NCBI RefSeq assembly: GCF_900155475.1
Contig: NZ_FXAM01000001.1
Span: 2,157,501-2,221,500 of the forward strand
Source: Methylomagnum ishizawai
Lineage (GTDB): Bacteria; Pseudomonadota; Gammaproteobacteria; Methylococcales; Methylococcaceae
Length of the DNA: 64,000 nucleotides
Direction of reading: 5' to 3'
The notes beneath the pieces were generated by a model. The model did no database searches, had not been told where the DNA came from, and saw only the letters and a program-made list of their open reading frames with translations. A program made the position numbers and the translations under genes. Shown in pieces: positions 1-11,200 of this stretch (its first letter is position 1; the number at the start of each line of letters is the position of its first letter).

Positions 1-143
1 TGGCCTTGGGCAGGTTGACCGTGATGCCCTGCACCGTGGCCGTGGTCATGATGATGAAGATCAACAGCAGCACATAGGCCACGTCCAGCATGGGCGTGAT
101 GTTGATGTCGTCGTAGACCTTCTCTTCGGATTCGACTTTCATG
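1..143 (-). CDS. exbD: ExbD/TolR-type biopolymer transport protein, N-terminal part (runs off the window)
   Basis: The visible 47 residues start MKVESEEKVYDDINITPMLD and continue into one hydrophobic segment (VAYVLLLIFIIMTTATV), which is the classic ExbD/TolR N-terminus: a short cytoplasmic tail, the conserved N-I-T-P-M-x-D stretch and a single transmembrane helix whose aspartate takes part in proton flow. ExbD partners ExbB to energise TonB-dependent or related outer-membrane processes. It lies 51 bp downstream of the ExbB-like gene on the same strand and is most likely co-transcribed with it. The C-terminal periplasmic domain lies beyond the left edge, so completeness cannot be judged. Confidence 0.9.
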
Positions 144-194
144 GGGAGGCGCTCCTGGGTGTGGTGGCGTCATGGCTGGGCCTGGGAATGGCGT

Positions 195-1997
195 TCATAT
201 CCCGTCGCCGCCGATGCCGACGCCGCGCTGCCGTACCGCCACCCGCATGGCGAGCAGGGCCAGGAATTCGTCGGTGAACACCCGCATATCGGCGGTGATT
301 TCCTTGATGCGGGTCAGCAGGTAGTTGTAGGCAAACAGGGCCGGGATCGCGACCGCTAGCCCGGCCACCGTGGCCAGCAAGGCCGCCGCGATGCCGGGGG
401 CGATGGAATTGATGTTCACGTCGCCGGTGGCGGCGATGGTGGCGAAGGTGATCATCACGCCCATCACCGTGCCGAGCAGGCCCAGGAACGGCCCGCCGGC
501 GATGGCGATGGTCAGCAAGACCATATTGCTGTTGAGACGCTGGCTTTCCCGCACCACTTGCGAATCCAGCCGCACCCGCAACAGGTTCCAGGCTTCGGGC
601 GGCACCGGCTGGTCGTCGGCATCGCCCACGAAGATTTTCAGTTCGCGTATGCCGGTGTGGTACAGGTGGTAGAGCGTGGAGCTTTGGAAATGGTCGTGTT
701 TGCCGATTAGGGCGGTTAGGAGGTCGGAATCGCCGATGTCCTGTTCTTCCTCGGTTTCCTCCTGGTCGAGGGCGCTGAGATGGGCGGCGTCGAGCTTGTG
801 GTAGCGGGCCAGGAACGCCCGGTTGTCCTTGGCGATGCGGGAGATCACCACGCCCTTGACCACCATGACCAGCACCGCCACCACGAACATGATCCCGGTC
901 AGGCCGATCACGACCCAGCCGTCGAGGGTGACGTTTTGAACGATCACCCTGAAATGGCCGCCGCCCTCGCTGGCGTTGGCTTCGTCCTGGCCATAGGCCA
1001 ATACCGCGAAATCCGGGCTTTGGCTGCGGTAGCTGAGCTTGATCCAATCGGCGGGGCGGGCGGTGGCGGCGATTTGGACTTCGTCCAGGAGGCCGGTGAA
1101 ACCCTTGCCGATGGCGAGGCTGGGATTCAGTGCCGCGAGCTTGATCGCCGCGCTCCCGGCCAGTGCGCCATCCACATAGAGTTCCAACTGGTCCGGGCGG
1201 GCGACGAGGGCGATATGCTGCCAACGCCCAGGCGTGAGCTTGGCGGCGGGGGTGGCGATGCCTTGGTAACGGGCCGAGAGCGCCGTGCCGTCCAGATTGA
1301 GTTCCAGGGCGTTGGCGGCGTCGCGGGCTTCGAGCAGGCTGGCGGTGGCAGGCGGCGCGTCGAATTTGACCCAGGCCGAATAGGTCCAGCCCTTGGCCGG
1401 GTCCACCGCCAGTTGCGGGGCCGGATTGACCGTGATCGGTCCCGCCCCGGTGAATTGGGCCGCCGCGCCGATCCAGCCGCCCGGATCGATGCCGGCCTTG
1501 GAATCCGCCGCATGGGTGGCGTAGGCCGTGGCGTCCTGCGGCAGGGTTTCGCCTTCGGTGAAGTGGTAGGCCAGCCCTTGGGCCACGTCGTACAGCCCCT
1601 TGCTGTCCGAGCCATCCGGCGCGTTGGCGTTGCCGTAATAGAACCACACGGCGTCGGTCGCCACCCCGCCGCGCACTTCCGGCAGCTTCACCCAGACCAA
1701 GCCCATTTCGTTGAGGGCGTCGATTTTTTCGACTTGGTGCTTGAGCGCGATCTTATCGTCCTTGAGGAAACGGATATCGCGGCCCTGTTCGGCCAGTTCC
1801 CCGAAATAGCCGAAGTTGCCGCCATGTAGACGGATTAACAGCGGGAAATCGGCCAAGGTGTTTTGGATGTCCGCGCCGGTGGCGCTGGCGTCCACCGTGA
1901 GCTGGCGGCGCGAGGTCCATTCTTCGTTCCACCAGCCCAAGGCCAAGGCCGGAATCAGGAGCAAGGCCAGCCCCAAGGGCAGTTGTTTTCTGGTCAT
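195..1997 (-). CDS. DUF2341/LamG-like periplasmic domains fused to MotA/TolQ/ExbB proton channel
   Basis: A 600-residue protein with a signal peptide (MTRKQLPLGLALLLIPALALG). Residues about 25-150 look like DUF2341 (WWNEEW start, a 'FPLLIRL' strand, 'WFYYGN'), and about 190-330 look like a LamG/concanavalin-type lectin fold (GWTYSAWVKF, GRWQHIALV, LYVDG). A transmembrane helix follows near 365-385. The C-terminal 130 residues are an ExbB/TolQ channel (AGGPFLGLLGTVMGVM, then PGIAAALLATVAGLAVAIPALFAYNY as two runs). Ordinary ExbB is about 230-250 residues, so the periplasmic half is an added module. It precedes exbD and follows the TpsA gene, suggesting an energised envelope complex linked to that surface protein; that link is inference. 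No strong ribosome-binding site is visible before the ATG. Confidence 0.88.
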   Translation of the reverse strand: MTRKQLPLGLALLLIPALALGWWNEEWTSRRQLTVDASATGADIQNTLADFPLLIRLHGGNFGYFGELAEQGRDIRFLKDDKIALKHQVEKIDALNEMGLVWVKLPEVRGGVATDAVWFYYGNANAPDGSDSKGLYDVAQGLAYHFTEGETLPQDATAYATHAADSKAGIDPGGWIGAAAQFTGAGPITVNPAPQLAVDPAKGWTYSAWVKFDAPPATASLLEARDAANALELNLDGTALSARYQGIATPAAKLTPGRWQHIALVARPDQLELYVDGALAGSAAIKLAALNPSLAIGKGFTGLLDEVQIAATARPADWIKLSYRSQSPDFAVLAYGQDEANASEGGGHFRVIVQNVTLDGWVVIGLTGIMFVVAVLVMVVKGVVISRIAKDNRAFLARYHKLDAAHLSALDQEETEEEQDIGDSDLLTALIGKHDHFQSSTLYHLYHTGIRELKIFVGDADDQPVPPEAWNLLRVRLDSQVVRESQRLNSNMVLLTIAIAGGPFLGLLGTVMGVMITFATIAATGDVNINSIAPGIAAALLATVAGLAVAIPALFAYNYLLTRIKEITADMRVFTDEFLALLAMRVAVRQRGVGIGGDGI

Positions 1998-2222
1998 TTT
2001 GCAGTGCCGTGTTTTTTCAAGTCTTTGTTTATTTTTAGCTATTTTTCAAACCGGGCTTGGAAGCGCCACTTCAACGCGTGGCCGCGCAATAGGATTTCCG
2101 GGCCTTGGATTCCCCGGCGGAGCTTGGGAATCGGCGGTTGGTGGGAGCGGCGGGGATTTTTCGCCACCGGCTTTAGCGTATCGCTAAACGCGCCCACGCT
2201 ATATACCTTATGTGGAAACGGT

Positions 2223-5200
2223 CTAGTTGGTCGCCGTGGGGTCGCCGCCGCAGCCCGGTTTGCCGTTGCGTACATCGGTCACGCTGCACTGGCCGTAACC
2301 CACCACATCGGCGTTGAGCAGGCTGTTGCCGACGGCCTGGGCCTTGGCGAGGCTCTCGTTCTCCGCCTGGGCCTTGCCTGGGTCGTCGAGCCCGCCCGAC
2401 TGGGTCGCGGCCTTGGCCGCGCCCGCCGCCGCGCCCGCGACGCCGCCGGGTATCACCGGGGGCGCGACCGCCGTGGGTACGCCCACCGTGCCGCCCGACG
2501 CCTGGATGTTGGAAGCGCCGATCACCGCGCTGGCGGCGATTACCACCCGCCCGCCGCTGATGCCGGCCTCGCCCGCGTTGACCACGCCCGCCGGGGCCGC
2601 CAGATAGACATTGCCTTGCTTGCCGCTGCCATCGGCAGGGGTGATGGCCTGGATGCCGCTGCCCGAGACGATGGGCGGGAAGAGGGTGACGATGTTGCCC
2701 TTGTCGTCGAGGGTGGTGGTGGGCGGCGGGGCGGAGATGGCCGATTTGGCCCCCTTGCCCGCGTCGATGCTGCCCGCCGAGGACCAGAGGGCGATATCGC
2801 CGCCGCCCATGGTGAACACCCGTGATTGGTTGACGTTGAAATCGCCCTTGGCGAAGGCGTTGAGGTCGCCCTGGCCCTGGACCACGATGCCGAGTTGGTC
2901 GGCGCTTTTCTGGAGTCCCGCCACCTTGCCCGCCAGCCCTACGTCCACCTTGCCACCGGGCGTTGCGAGGTTGATATCGCCGCCGCTGAAACTCTTGATC
3001 TGGCTGAACACCAAGCCTAAATCGCCGCTGTATTGGTCGCCGGGGAACAGCTTGGCGATGGCGTCGAAGCCGCGTTGATAGAGCGCCTTGCGCTGGCCTT
3101 CGGGCGCTTTGGCGGCGGCGGCGGCGGCGAGCTTGATCTCGCTGAACAGGATTTTCTGGACCAGGCCGAGTTGGGTGGTGTTGGGCAGGCTTTCGAGATA
3201 GGCCAGCTTGTCCGCTGGGGAAAGCTGGGCGAAGGTATCGTCGCCCGGAAGCGCCAGCGTCTTGAGATAAGCGCTGTCCGGCGCGAGATAGGCGTCGAAG
3301 AAGCTCTTGAGGTCGAGCGGGTCCGAGAGTCCCGCCAGAATGTCGATGGATGCGCCGGTGCTGGACAGGGCCGGGTTGGACAGGTTGCCGACGCTCAGGA
3401 TGCCCACCGAACTGCCCAGGTTGATATCGCGCCCGGCCAGTACTTGCAGCCGCCCCGGCCCGGATTGCTGGATGCGTTGATCCAGGCCGTTGACATTGCC
3501 GTTGTTGTCCAGGCTGGTGTCGAAGCCGATATCGCGCTGGGCTTGGATCAGGCTGATATCGCCCGCCGCAAGGTTCTGGGTGTAGAAGCTGACGTTGCGG
3601 ATATCGCGCCCGGCCTGGACCTGGGTGGGCTTGGACAGGAAGAAGCGGATGCGGCTGCCGCCGGACACGGCGATATCGCCCTGGCCCGCCACCAGCAGGG
3701 CCGGCGGGGTATCGCCGCTATGCACCGGGGTGGCGGCGTGGATCACGCTGGTGGCCGGGTTGGACGGGTCCAGCCGTTGGTTCAGCAGGATGGGATTGTC
3801 GGCGTTGCCCACCAACTGCGTGACCGGGAGCGCCACGCTGGGGAAACTGGCCGGATCGGCGTCCGAGAGGTTTACCGTCAGGGCGTTGTCGTCCGGGTTG
3901 TCGGTGGTGAGGTCGTTCCCGGCCAGGAGTTCGAGTTGGCCCTGGGGCGATGGATAGAGGTTGATGGAACCGTCGATGCGGATATCGCCCCGCGCCGCCA
4001 CGGCTTTGAGCGTGCCGGGGTACAGCGCCAGGTTGAATTCGGCCAGTTCGTCCTGGGAATAATTCTTGACGGTCTTCCAGGCGTCCAAACCGCCTTGCAA
4101 GGTGATATGGCCCGCCGCCGACCACAGGTTCACCGCGCTCGTGGGGTCGTAGGTGATGAAATCGGCGGTCTGGCCGCTGGCGGCGTCGGGGATGACGCGC
4201 TGCGGGAGCAGGGTGGGGTTCAAGGCCGTGCCCAGGACCACATCCTGCCGCGCCTTCAGGTCGAAGCGGGCATCGCCCAGTTCCACGATGCTGGCCAGCC
4301 CGGAATCCGCCGCCCGGATCGAGCCGCCCGCTTCCAACAGCCCCGCGCCCTGGCCGGTATAGAACTCGCCGCCCCGGATATCGCCGCCCGCTTGCACGGC
4401 GAGGTTGCCGCCGCCCTGGACCACGGTGCCGTTTTCCAGCCATTGGCTGTCGAGCCCGGCAGTGGGTCCGGTGTTGGGTTTGCCGCCGTTGCCGGGGGTG
4501 GTGAGGACGCCCATGGGCTTGCCGGTGGTGGGGATCATCACCGACAAATCCGCCACGTCGCCGCCCGCCCGCACCGTGACATCGCCGCCGCCCAGGGCGC
4601 CGACGTTCTGGTTGAAATAGCGGTTGCCCTGCTCGTTGAGCGCGATGGGGTTGCCGTGTTCGTCGGTGATGGGATTGCCAGAGGCATCGGTGATGGGCGT
4701 GCCGGTGCTATCGGAATTGGGCTGGCCGTCGTCGCCCACCGTGATATTGGTGGTATTGGCCGTGGTGCCGCTGATATTGATGCCCCAGGCGGTGGGGGTT
4801 TTGCCGGTGTCGTTGGGGTCGTCGTTCCAGGTGCCGGAGCGCACCAGCCAATCGCTGCTCAACTGGCCGGTCTGGATGCCGCGGATATCGCCCCCGGCGC
4901 TCAGGTCGATATTGCCGCCGTGGGTGGGATATTCGGCCAGGAAGGCCCAGGCCACTTGGTATTCGTTGAGATAGCCCCAGCGCAGCAAGCTCGCCATCTG
5001 GGTGGAATCGAGGCCGCGCAGATAATCGGCGAGCTGCATATTGGGATCGGGCTTGGGCACGCCGGGAATATTGCCCAGCAGCAAATCGCCCCAGGAATAA
5101 TCGGCGGGACGGCCCATCGTGTAGACGGCGGCGGCCTTGGTGGAATCCTGGGCGTCGGCGACGAAGGTGATATCGCGGCCCGCCTGGATATCGATATCGC

Positions 5201-8200
5201 CGGTGCCGGTCCTCACCACCACTTGCTTGGACAGGGCCGTGGTGGCGTCCAGCGAATTGGGCACCTGATACTGGTTCGCCAGCAGCACATCGCGCCCGGC
5301 CTGGAGCTGGTAGCTCCAGGAATAGCCCGGCTGGATCACATCCTGGAAGCGCAGGGTGCCGGGCTGGTCGGGTAGGACGATATTGAGCGGATCGGGCAGG
5401 GCCGCGATGGCGAAGCCGTCGCTGAGGGCGGCGTTGATCTTGAGGTCGCCGCCCGCGTCCAGGCGCAGATAACCCGGCACGCCGTCCCAGCGCCATAGCG
5501 CCGTTTGGGTGCCGGTGGCGGGGTCGGTGGCTTTCGCCATGAAATCCCACACGCTGTTGAGCGCGAGGTCGCCGCTATTGCGGATATCGAGGCCCGGTGC
5601 CAGCAACACGCCCGCGCCGGAATGATCCGCCGGGGCTTGCGCCTGGGCCATGAAGGCGGCGGTGTCGGCTTGGTATTGGGCGATGGCGGCGGCATCGATC
5701 ACGCCGACGCCGGTATAGACCCGCGTGGCTTCCAGCACGGTGCGGGCGCTGCCGGTGATCCGGGTGTCGATGGCGCTGGCGTTGACCGCGCCCGTCGCCT
5801 CGTCGCGCCCGGTGCGTAGATGCACCGAGCCGCCATCCCCACCCGCGCCGCCGGAAACATCGAGGGTCGAAGCCGCCGCCAGGTCTAGCCGCCCGGAATG
5901 GGTGTCGTCCAGGCCGGTCGCCACGGTGTCCAGGGTGACGCTGCCGCCTTTTTCCCCGGCGCTATGGGCATGGGCGTCGATGGCCGCGCCGGAGGTGAGG
6001 GCGATGCCTTGGGCAGCCTGGACCGAGACCGTCCCGGCGGTCGCGCCCGAGGCGTCGATGCGGCCCGCGATCCGGGCCGAGCCTTGGTCCACCGCGAGAT
6101 CGAAGCGGTGCGCGGTCAGGGTTTGTCCCGCCGCCAACATCACATTGCCGGTGCGCTGGCGGATCGACACCATGTCGGTGAAGCCCGCCGCCGCCAGTTT
6201 GGCGTTGAGGCCGGACAAGGCCGCGCCGCTGTCCTGGTCGGCGGTGGAGCCGGTCGCCACCACATCCAGCGTGAACCGGCCCGCCCGCGAACCCGTCGCC
6301 GGAGCGTTGGCGCTGAGGTTTCCATTCCAATCGAAACGGCCTTGCGGAGCTTGCACGGCGAGGCTGCCCGCATCGCTGGTCTGGTCGCTGCCCGCCGCGA
6401 CCGTGGCTCCCGCAAGCTTGAGACTGGCCCCGCTCTCCAGGGCGATATTGCCCTGCGTGGCGCTCAGGGTAACTTGGCCCGCCGGGACATAGCGGGTTTG
6501 GCTGCCGATGGCGACCGCCCGCCCTGAAACGTCAATCGCCGTGCCGGAAGCCAGGGTTAAATCGCCGCTCCGGGCCGTGAGGTTCAGCAGGCCGGCAGGC
6601 AGGTCGAAGCGCCCGGCTCCGGCGATGCTGTCCGCCGTGAGCTTGAGGCTGACGCCCAGGCCGGTGGTTTGGGCCGCATCGGTCGGGGCCGGGGTCGCAC
6701 CCAGGGTAAGCTTGTGGCCGCTGGCGTCGATGGCGAGGGTCGCGCCGCTGTCTCCGCTGATATGCCCGGCGTTCAGGGTCAAATCGCCCGCGACCGCGAG
6801 CTGGCCTACGGTGGGGCCGGTGCTGGTGCTACCCGCCGCGGTCTGGGGAGCGGCTTGGGCCAGCAAGGCTTCGTTGGCGTTGAGGTTGACTTGGCCGAAG
6901 CCGGTGATGGCGTATTGGCCGCCGCCCAGTTCGATGCGTCCGGCGTCGAGGTTCAAGCTGCCGTCGCCGCTGCCGGTCGCGTGGGTGGTGGCGGCGGCGG
7001 GGTTGCTCCACGCCAAGGTTCCGGCGCTCAGGTGGGCCGTGTTGCCTGTGCCATAGCCATTGAGGGCGGCGGCCTCCAGGCTCAGGGTTTTGGCCGAGAC
7101 CGACACCTCGCCATAGAGGTTGATGGCCCCGGCGCTGATGAGGCGTAAATCGTCCACGGCGAGCTGGGTGCCGGACAGCGCCAAGCCGCCGGTATGGGCG
7201 GGGGCATCGCCCAGGCTGATCTGGCTGGACTTGAGCGAGAGCGCCCCGCCCCGCATGGCGAAACTGCCCGCGAAACGGGTGTCCTGGGTGGAATCGAGCA
7301 GGATGGAGCCTGCCGATTGCAACCGCGCCCCGCGGGCGACGCTGAGGACGCCGGTATCGCCGGTGGTGGTGGGGTCGCGGACGACTTCGACTTGATCCAG
7401 GGAGGACACCCGCAGCAAAGCGCCGTCGCTATTGGCCGGGGCGTCGCCCGCGACCCGGTTCGATACCAGCAGAGTGTCGGCCTTGCCGCCGGTGCTGCCG
7501 GTGCTGGCCACCACCGCCCCGGCTTCGATTTTCACCTCGTCCTTGGCGGCCAGGATGATTTCCCGGCCCGCGAGGTCGGCATCGCCGGAAACCGTCACGC
7601 TGTCCGCCGTCACGCTGATGCGCTGGCCCTTCGCTTCCTGGCTGCGCAAACCGCCCAGCAACAGGCTTTCCACGCCCAGCCGGTCCAGATCGTCGGCCAG
7701 CACGGCCACCGTGCCTTGCGGCTGTTGGGTCAGCCCGGCGGCTTGGCCGACCACGGCCAGATGGTCGGCGCTGATATCGACCCCGCCGCCCCGGCCCCCC
7801 ACGGCGGCGGGGGCGTAGACGCTGGCGTCCAGGGTCAGGGCCGTGGCGGCGGACAAGGCGAGGCTGCCCGCGTCCATGGGCAGGCGCGGCACCGTGCCGT
7901 TGTCGCTTTTCGCGGCCTGGGCGGTGAAGAAGCTATTGGCCGAATAATCGTGGTATTCCGAATAGAGGCGGGCGGTGGCACCCGGCGCGACCGCGAAGCC
8001 CTGCCAGCGGGCGTCGCGCAGGCCGGTGTCGGCGACTTGATAGCGGCCCGCCACCACGGTGGAGCCGTCCGCCAGTTGGTAGGATTGGCCGGGGTTCAAG
8101 TCCCGCGTGCCGGTTTCCGGCGTTACCAGATAGGCGCCGGGCAACAGGGCATAGTGCGCGGGCAGCAAGGTGTAATCCCCGGCGGGCAGGCCCGAGCCGC

Positions 8201-11200
8201 CGCTCAAATGCACGCTATCGCCCACTTGCAGGCCGGAAGCCGGGAATTCCAAAGGATCGTAGGGCGTGGAAATTCCCCGCACGCCCGGAATCACCGCGAA
8301 CTTGGCGGAGAACGCGGCGTCGGTCGGGTCCAGCACATCGTTGGAACCGCCCGGCCCGGTGATGAATTCGTAGGCGAGCAAATCGCCGCCGCCCGCAAGG
8401 TCCACGATGGCGTCGGGTTGCAGGCGCACGGTCTGGCCGTCCAGGGCGATGCGCTTTTCCGGCGGGGTGTCGATGGCCCGGTTGATCAGTCCGGTGGAAT
8501 CCAGCGGATAGAGCCAGTTCAGCCCGCCCGAACCGCGCCCGAACGGCACGGTCAGCCCCGCGCCCGACACCGAGGTCAGGCTGCCCGAGGACAATTGCAA
8601 GAGCTTGGCGGCATTGAGCTTGATCTGGCCGAAGGGGGCCACGACCACGCCGGCCTGGACGATATTGCCCGCGTTGACGGTCAGGCTGCCGCCCGCCGAA
8701 TAGACCGGGGCGCGTTCGCCGCCCGAGCTTTGGACCGACAAGGTGGCTGCGTCGCCGGTGAGGGTCAGGGCGTAGTCGCTCAGGGTGGTGGGATAGACCT
8801 GCTGGGCCAAGAGGCTCAAATCCCCGGCCAGATGCAATTCGCCCCGGTAATCCTTGGCTTCCTTGGCTTGGCGGATGCCGATGGCGCGGATATCGCCCGC
8901 GCTATTGAGCGCGACCTGGCCGAAGCCGTCGAAACTCAGCCCGCCCACTAAGTCGATGCCCTGGGCGGAAACCTGCAACCGGCCCGCGCCCGCGACCGCG
9001 TCCGGGGCCAGTTTGGACGCCAGCACGCTGGAGCCGGACAAGGTATCGACCCGGCTTTGGGTCGAACCGAGCTGGACCAGGGGCGCGACCAGCCCGACCG
9101 TGCCGCCGCTGTCCGCCGACCAGGCCAGGGTCGGGGAATCCAGGGTGATTTGCCGGTCGGCGGTCAGTTGCGCCGCGCCCTGGAAGCGGATGCTGCCGAC
9201 ATAGGCGTTGTTGATATTGACGGCGTCGGTGCGCAGGGTGAGGGTGCCGAAGCCTGCCGCGTCGATCCGCTCGGCGGAAAGTTGGCCGAGTCCGCTGAAA
9301 TCCGCCGTCGGTAAGTCCTGACCGAAGTTGAGGGTGGACGGCAGGGCCGGGCTGGCATCCGCCGCGACGATCAAGCTGCGCGGGGCGTCGGGGTTGCGGT
9401 CGTCGGGGAAGACACCGCCCGGAATCAAATCGGTGGGTTTGCCGCGCAGGGTGCCGTTCAATTCCAGCTTGAGGCTGCCGCCGCTGGCTCCGGCTCCGCC
9501 GCCCTGGGCCAGGAACGCGCCGTCGGCCACCAGTCCTTCGCCCGCGGTCAGGTGGATGCTGCCGCCATCGGAGGGGATGCTGCGCTCGCCGATGTGGGGG
9601 GTGTCGGGATCGTCGCGGAATTGCAGGGTGGCGGCGGTGCCGGAGACATCGATGCGCGAACCCGTTTCGGCCACGATGTAGCCGCGCCGCGCCGTCAGGT
9701 CCACGCTGCCGCCCGGCAAGACTTCGCCGGTGCGGAGTCCGGTGGCGTCGCGGGCCGGGGCGAAGACGCCCCGCGCCGACAAGCGGCTGTCGCGGCCCAG
9801 CCAAATCGCCTGCGCCGCGTAGAAACCATGGTCGCCCGCCGTGGGCTTGACCAGATCGAGCGCGATTGACCCGGCGGGGGCGTCGATGCCGCCCTCGACA
9901 TGGATCGAGGTGTCGGAGGTCAGCTTGACCGCGCCCAGCCGGTCCACCGCGATTTGGGCATTCTTGCCGACGCTCAGCACGCCGTCGCGGTTCTGCTCGG
10001 CGCTGTGGGCGACTTGCAGGCTCAGATTGGCCGCGCCGCGCAGGTCGTCGGGCAGGGTGATGGCATGGGTACCGGCGGGCAGATGATCCAGGGAATGCAG
10101 GCCGGTGGCGTTATCGGGCAGGGCCAGATTCCGCTGTAGCGGATGGAGTTCCAGCCCATCGGCCACGGTCAGGCCGTCGAGGTTGGCCGTGAGGCTGTAA
10201 TTGGCGAAGCCGCCGCGCCGGAAGCTGGCGGGCGACACCACCAGGGGCACCACGCCCGGTGTTTGCGGCGGGGGCGCGTCCCGGTCCGCGCCGATGAACA
10301 CCGCGCCCGAGGCCAAATCCAGGCTGCCGCCTTGTTTGAGTCCCCAGGCCGATACCGTGCCGCCCAGGCTCAAATTCGAGGGAGGGCCGCCCTGGACCTG
10401 GGTTTGGGCACGGAGTTGGATCGACCCGCCTCGCCCCGCCGTGAGTTGGGTATTCCCGGCCAGCCACGCCCCGCCGCTGGCATCGATGCGGCTGCCCGGC
10501 AATAGGGTCAAATCACCCTGCTCAGTGACGAGGCTGACGCTGCCGCCCGCGATATCCACGGTCCAGGGCTGGCGGGATTGTCCCACCGGGTCGGCGAGGT
10601 CGTTCACCCAGCGGCCTGCCACCGAAATAGCCGCTTGCGGACCCAGCACGATGGCGCTGGCTTGCGGGAGGGGTTTGCCATCGACCTCGATGGCGATGGG
10701 TTTCAGATCGACCTCGCCGCCGGGAGCGCTGATCTTGCCTTCGATATCGAAGCCGCCCGCCGCGAGGTCCAGCTTGCCGCCGCCGGGCAAGGCGAGCCGG
10801 GCGCCGCGTTCCAGGCTGAGTTTGCCATTGGTCGCGATGGCGACCTGGGTGAAGCCGGTGCCGCGCAAAGCCGCCGCGCTTAGGGTCAACGCGGCGGCGG
10901 TGGCGCTGCCGTCCGCCGCCGGGACCGTGGGGAAAACCCCGTCCGCGCCGAGGCTCGCCGCCGCTTGGGTGGCCTTGGCGAACACCACATCCTGCTGGCC
11001 CTGCAAATTGCCCTGGTTCAGGTCGATGGACAATTCTGCCCCCGGTGTCCTCGTGCCGGATTGGCGTTGCAGCCTGCCGTTGACCGTCTGGCCTTTGAGA
11101 TAGCCGTCCAACATGGCGTTATAGGCCGAGAGATTGAGCTTGCCGCCGTCCTGGCCTTCCACATAGCCCGGCTCGTAGCGCTGTAGGCCCACGCCCGCCC

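Noticed and set aside
3033-5375. 780-residue plus-strand open frame opposite the TpsA gene
   Set aside because: It is antisense to a clear beta-helix protein, has no recognisable domain and has the His/Gly/Arg-rich composition of GC-rich shadow frames. The same holds for 7194-8951 and 11232-12893.
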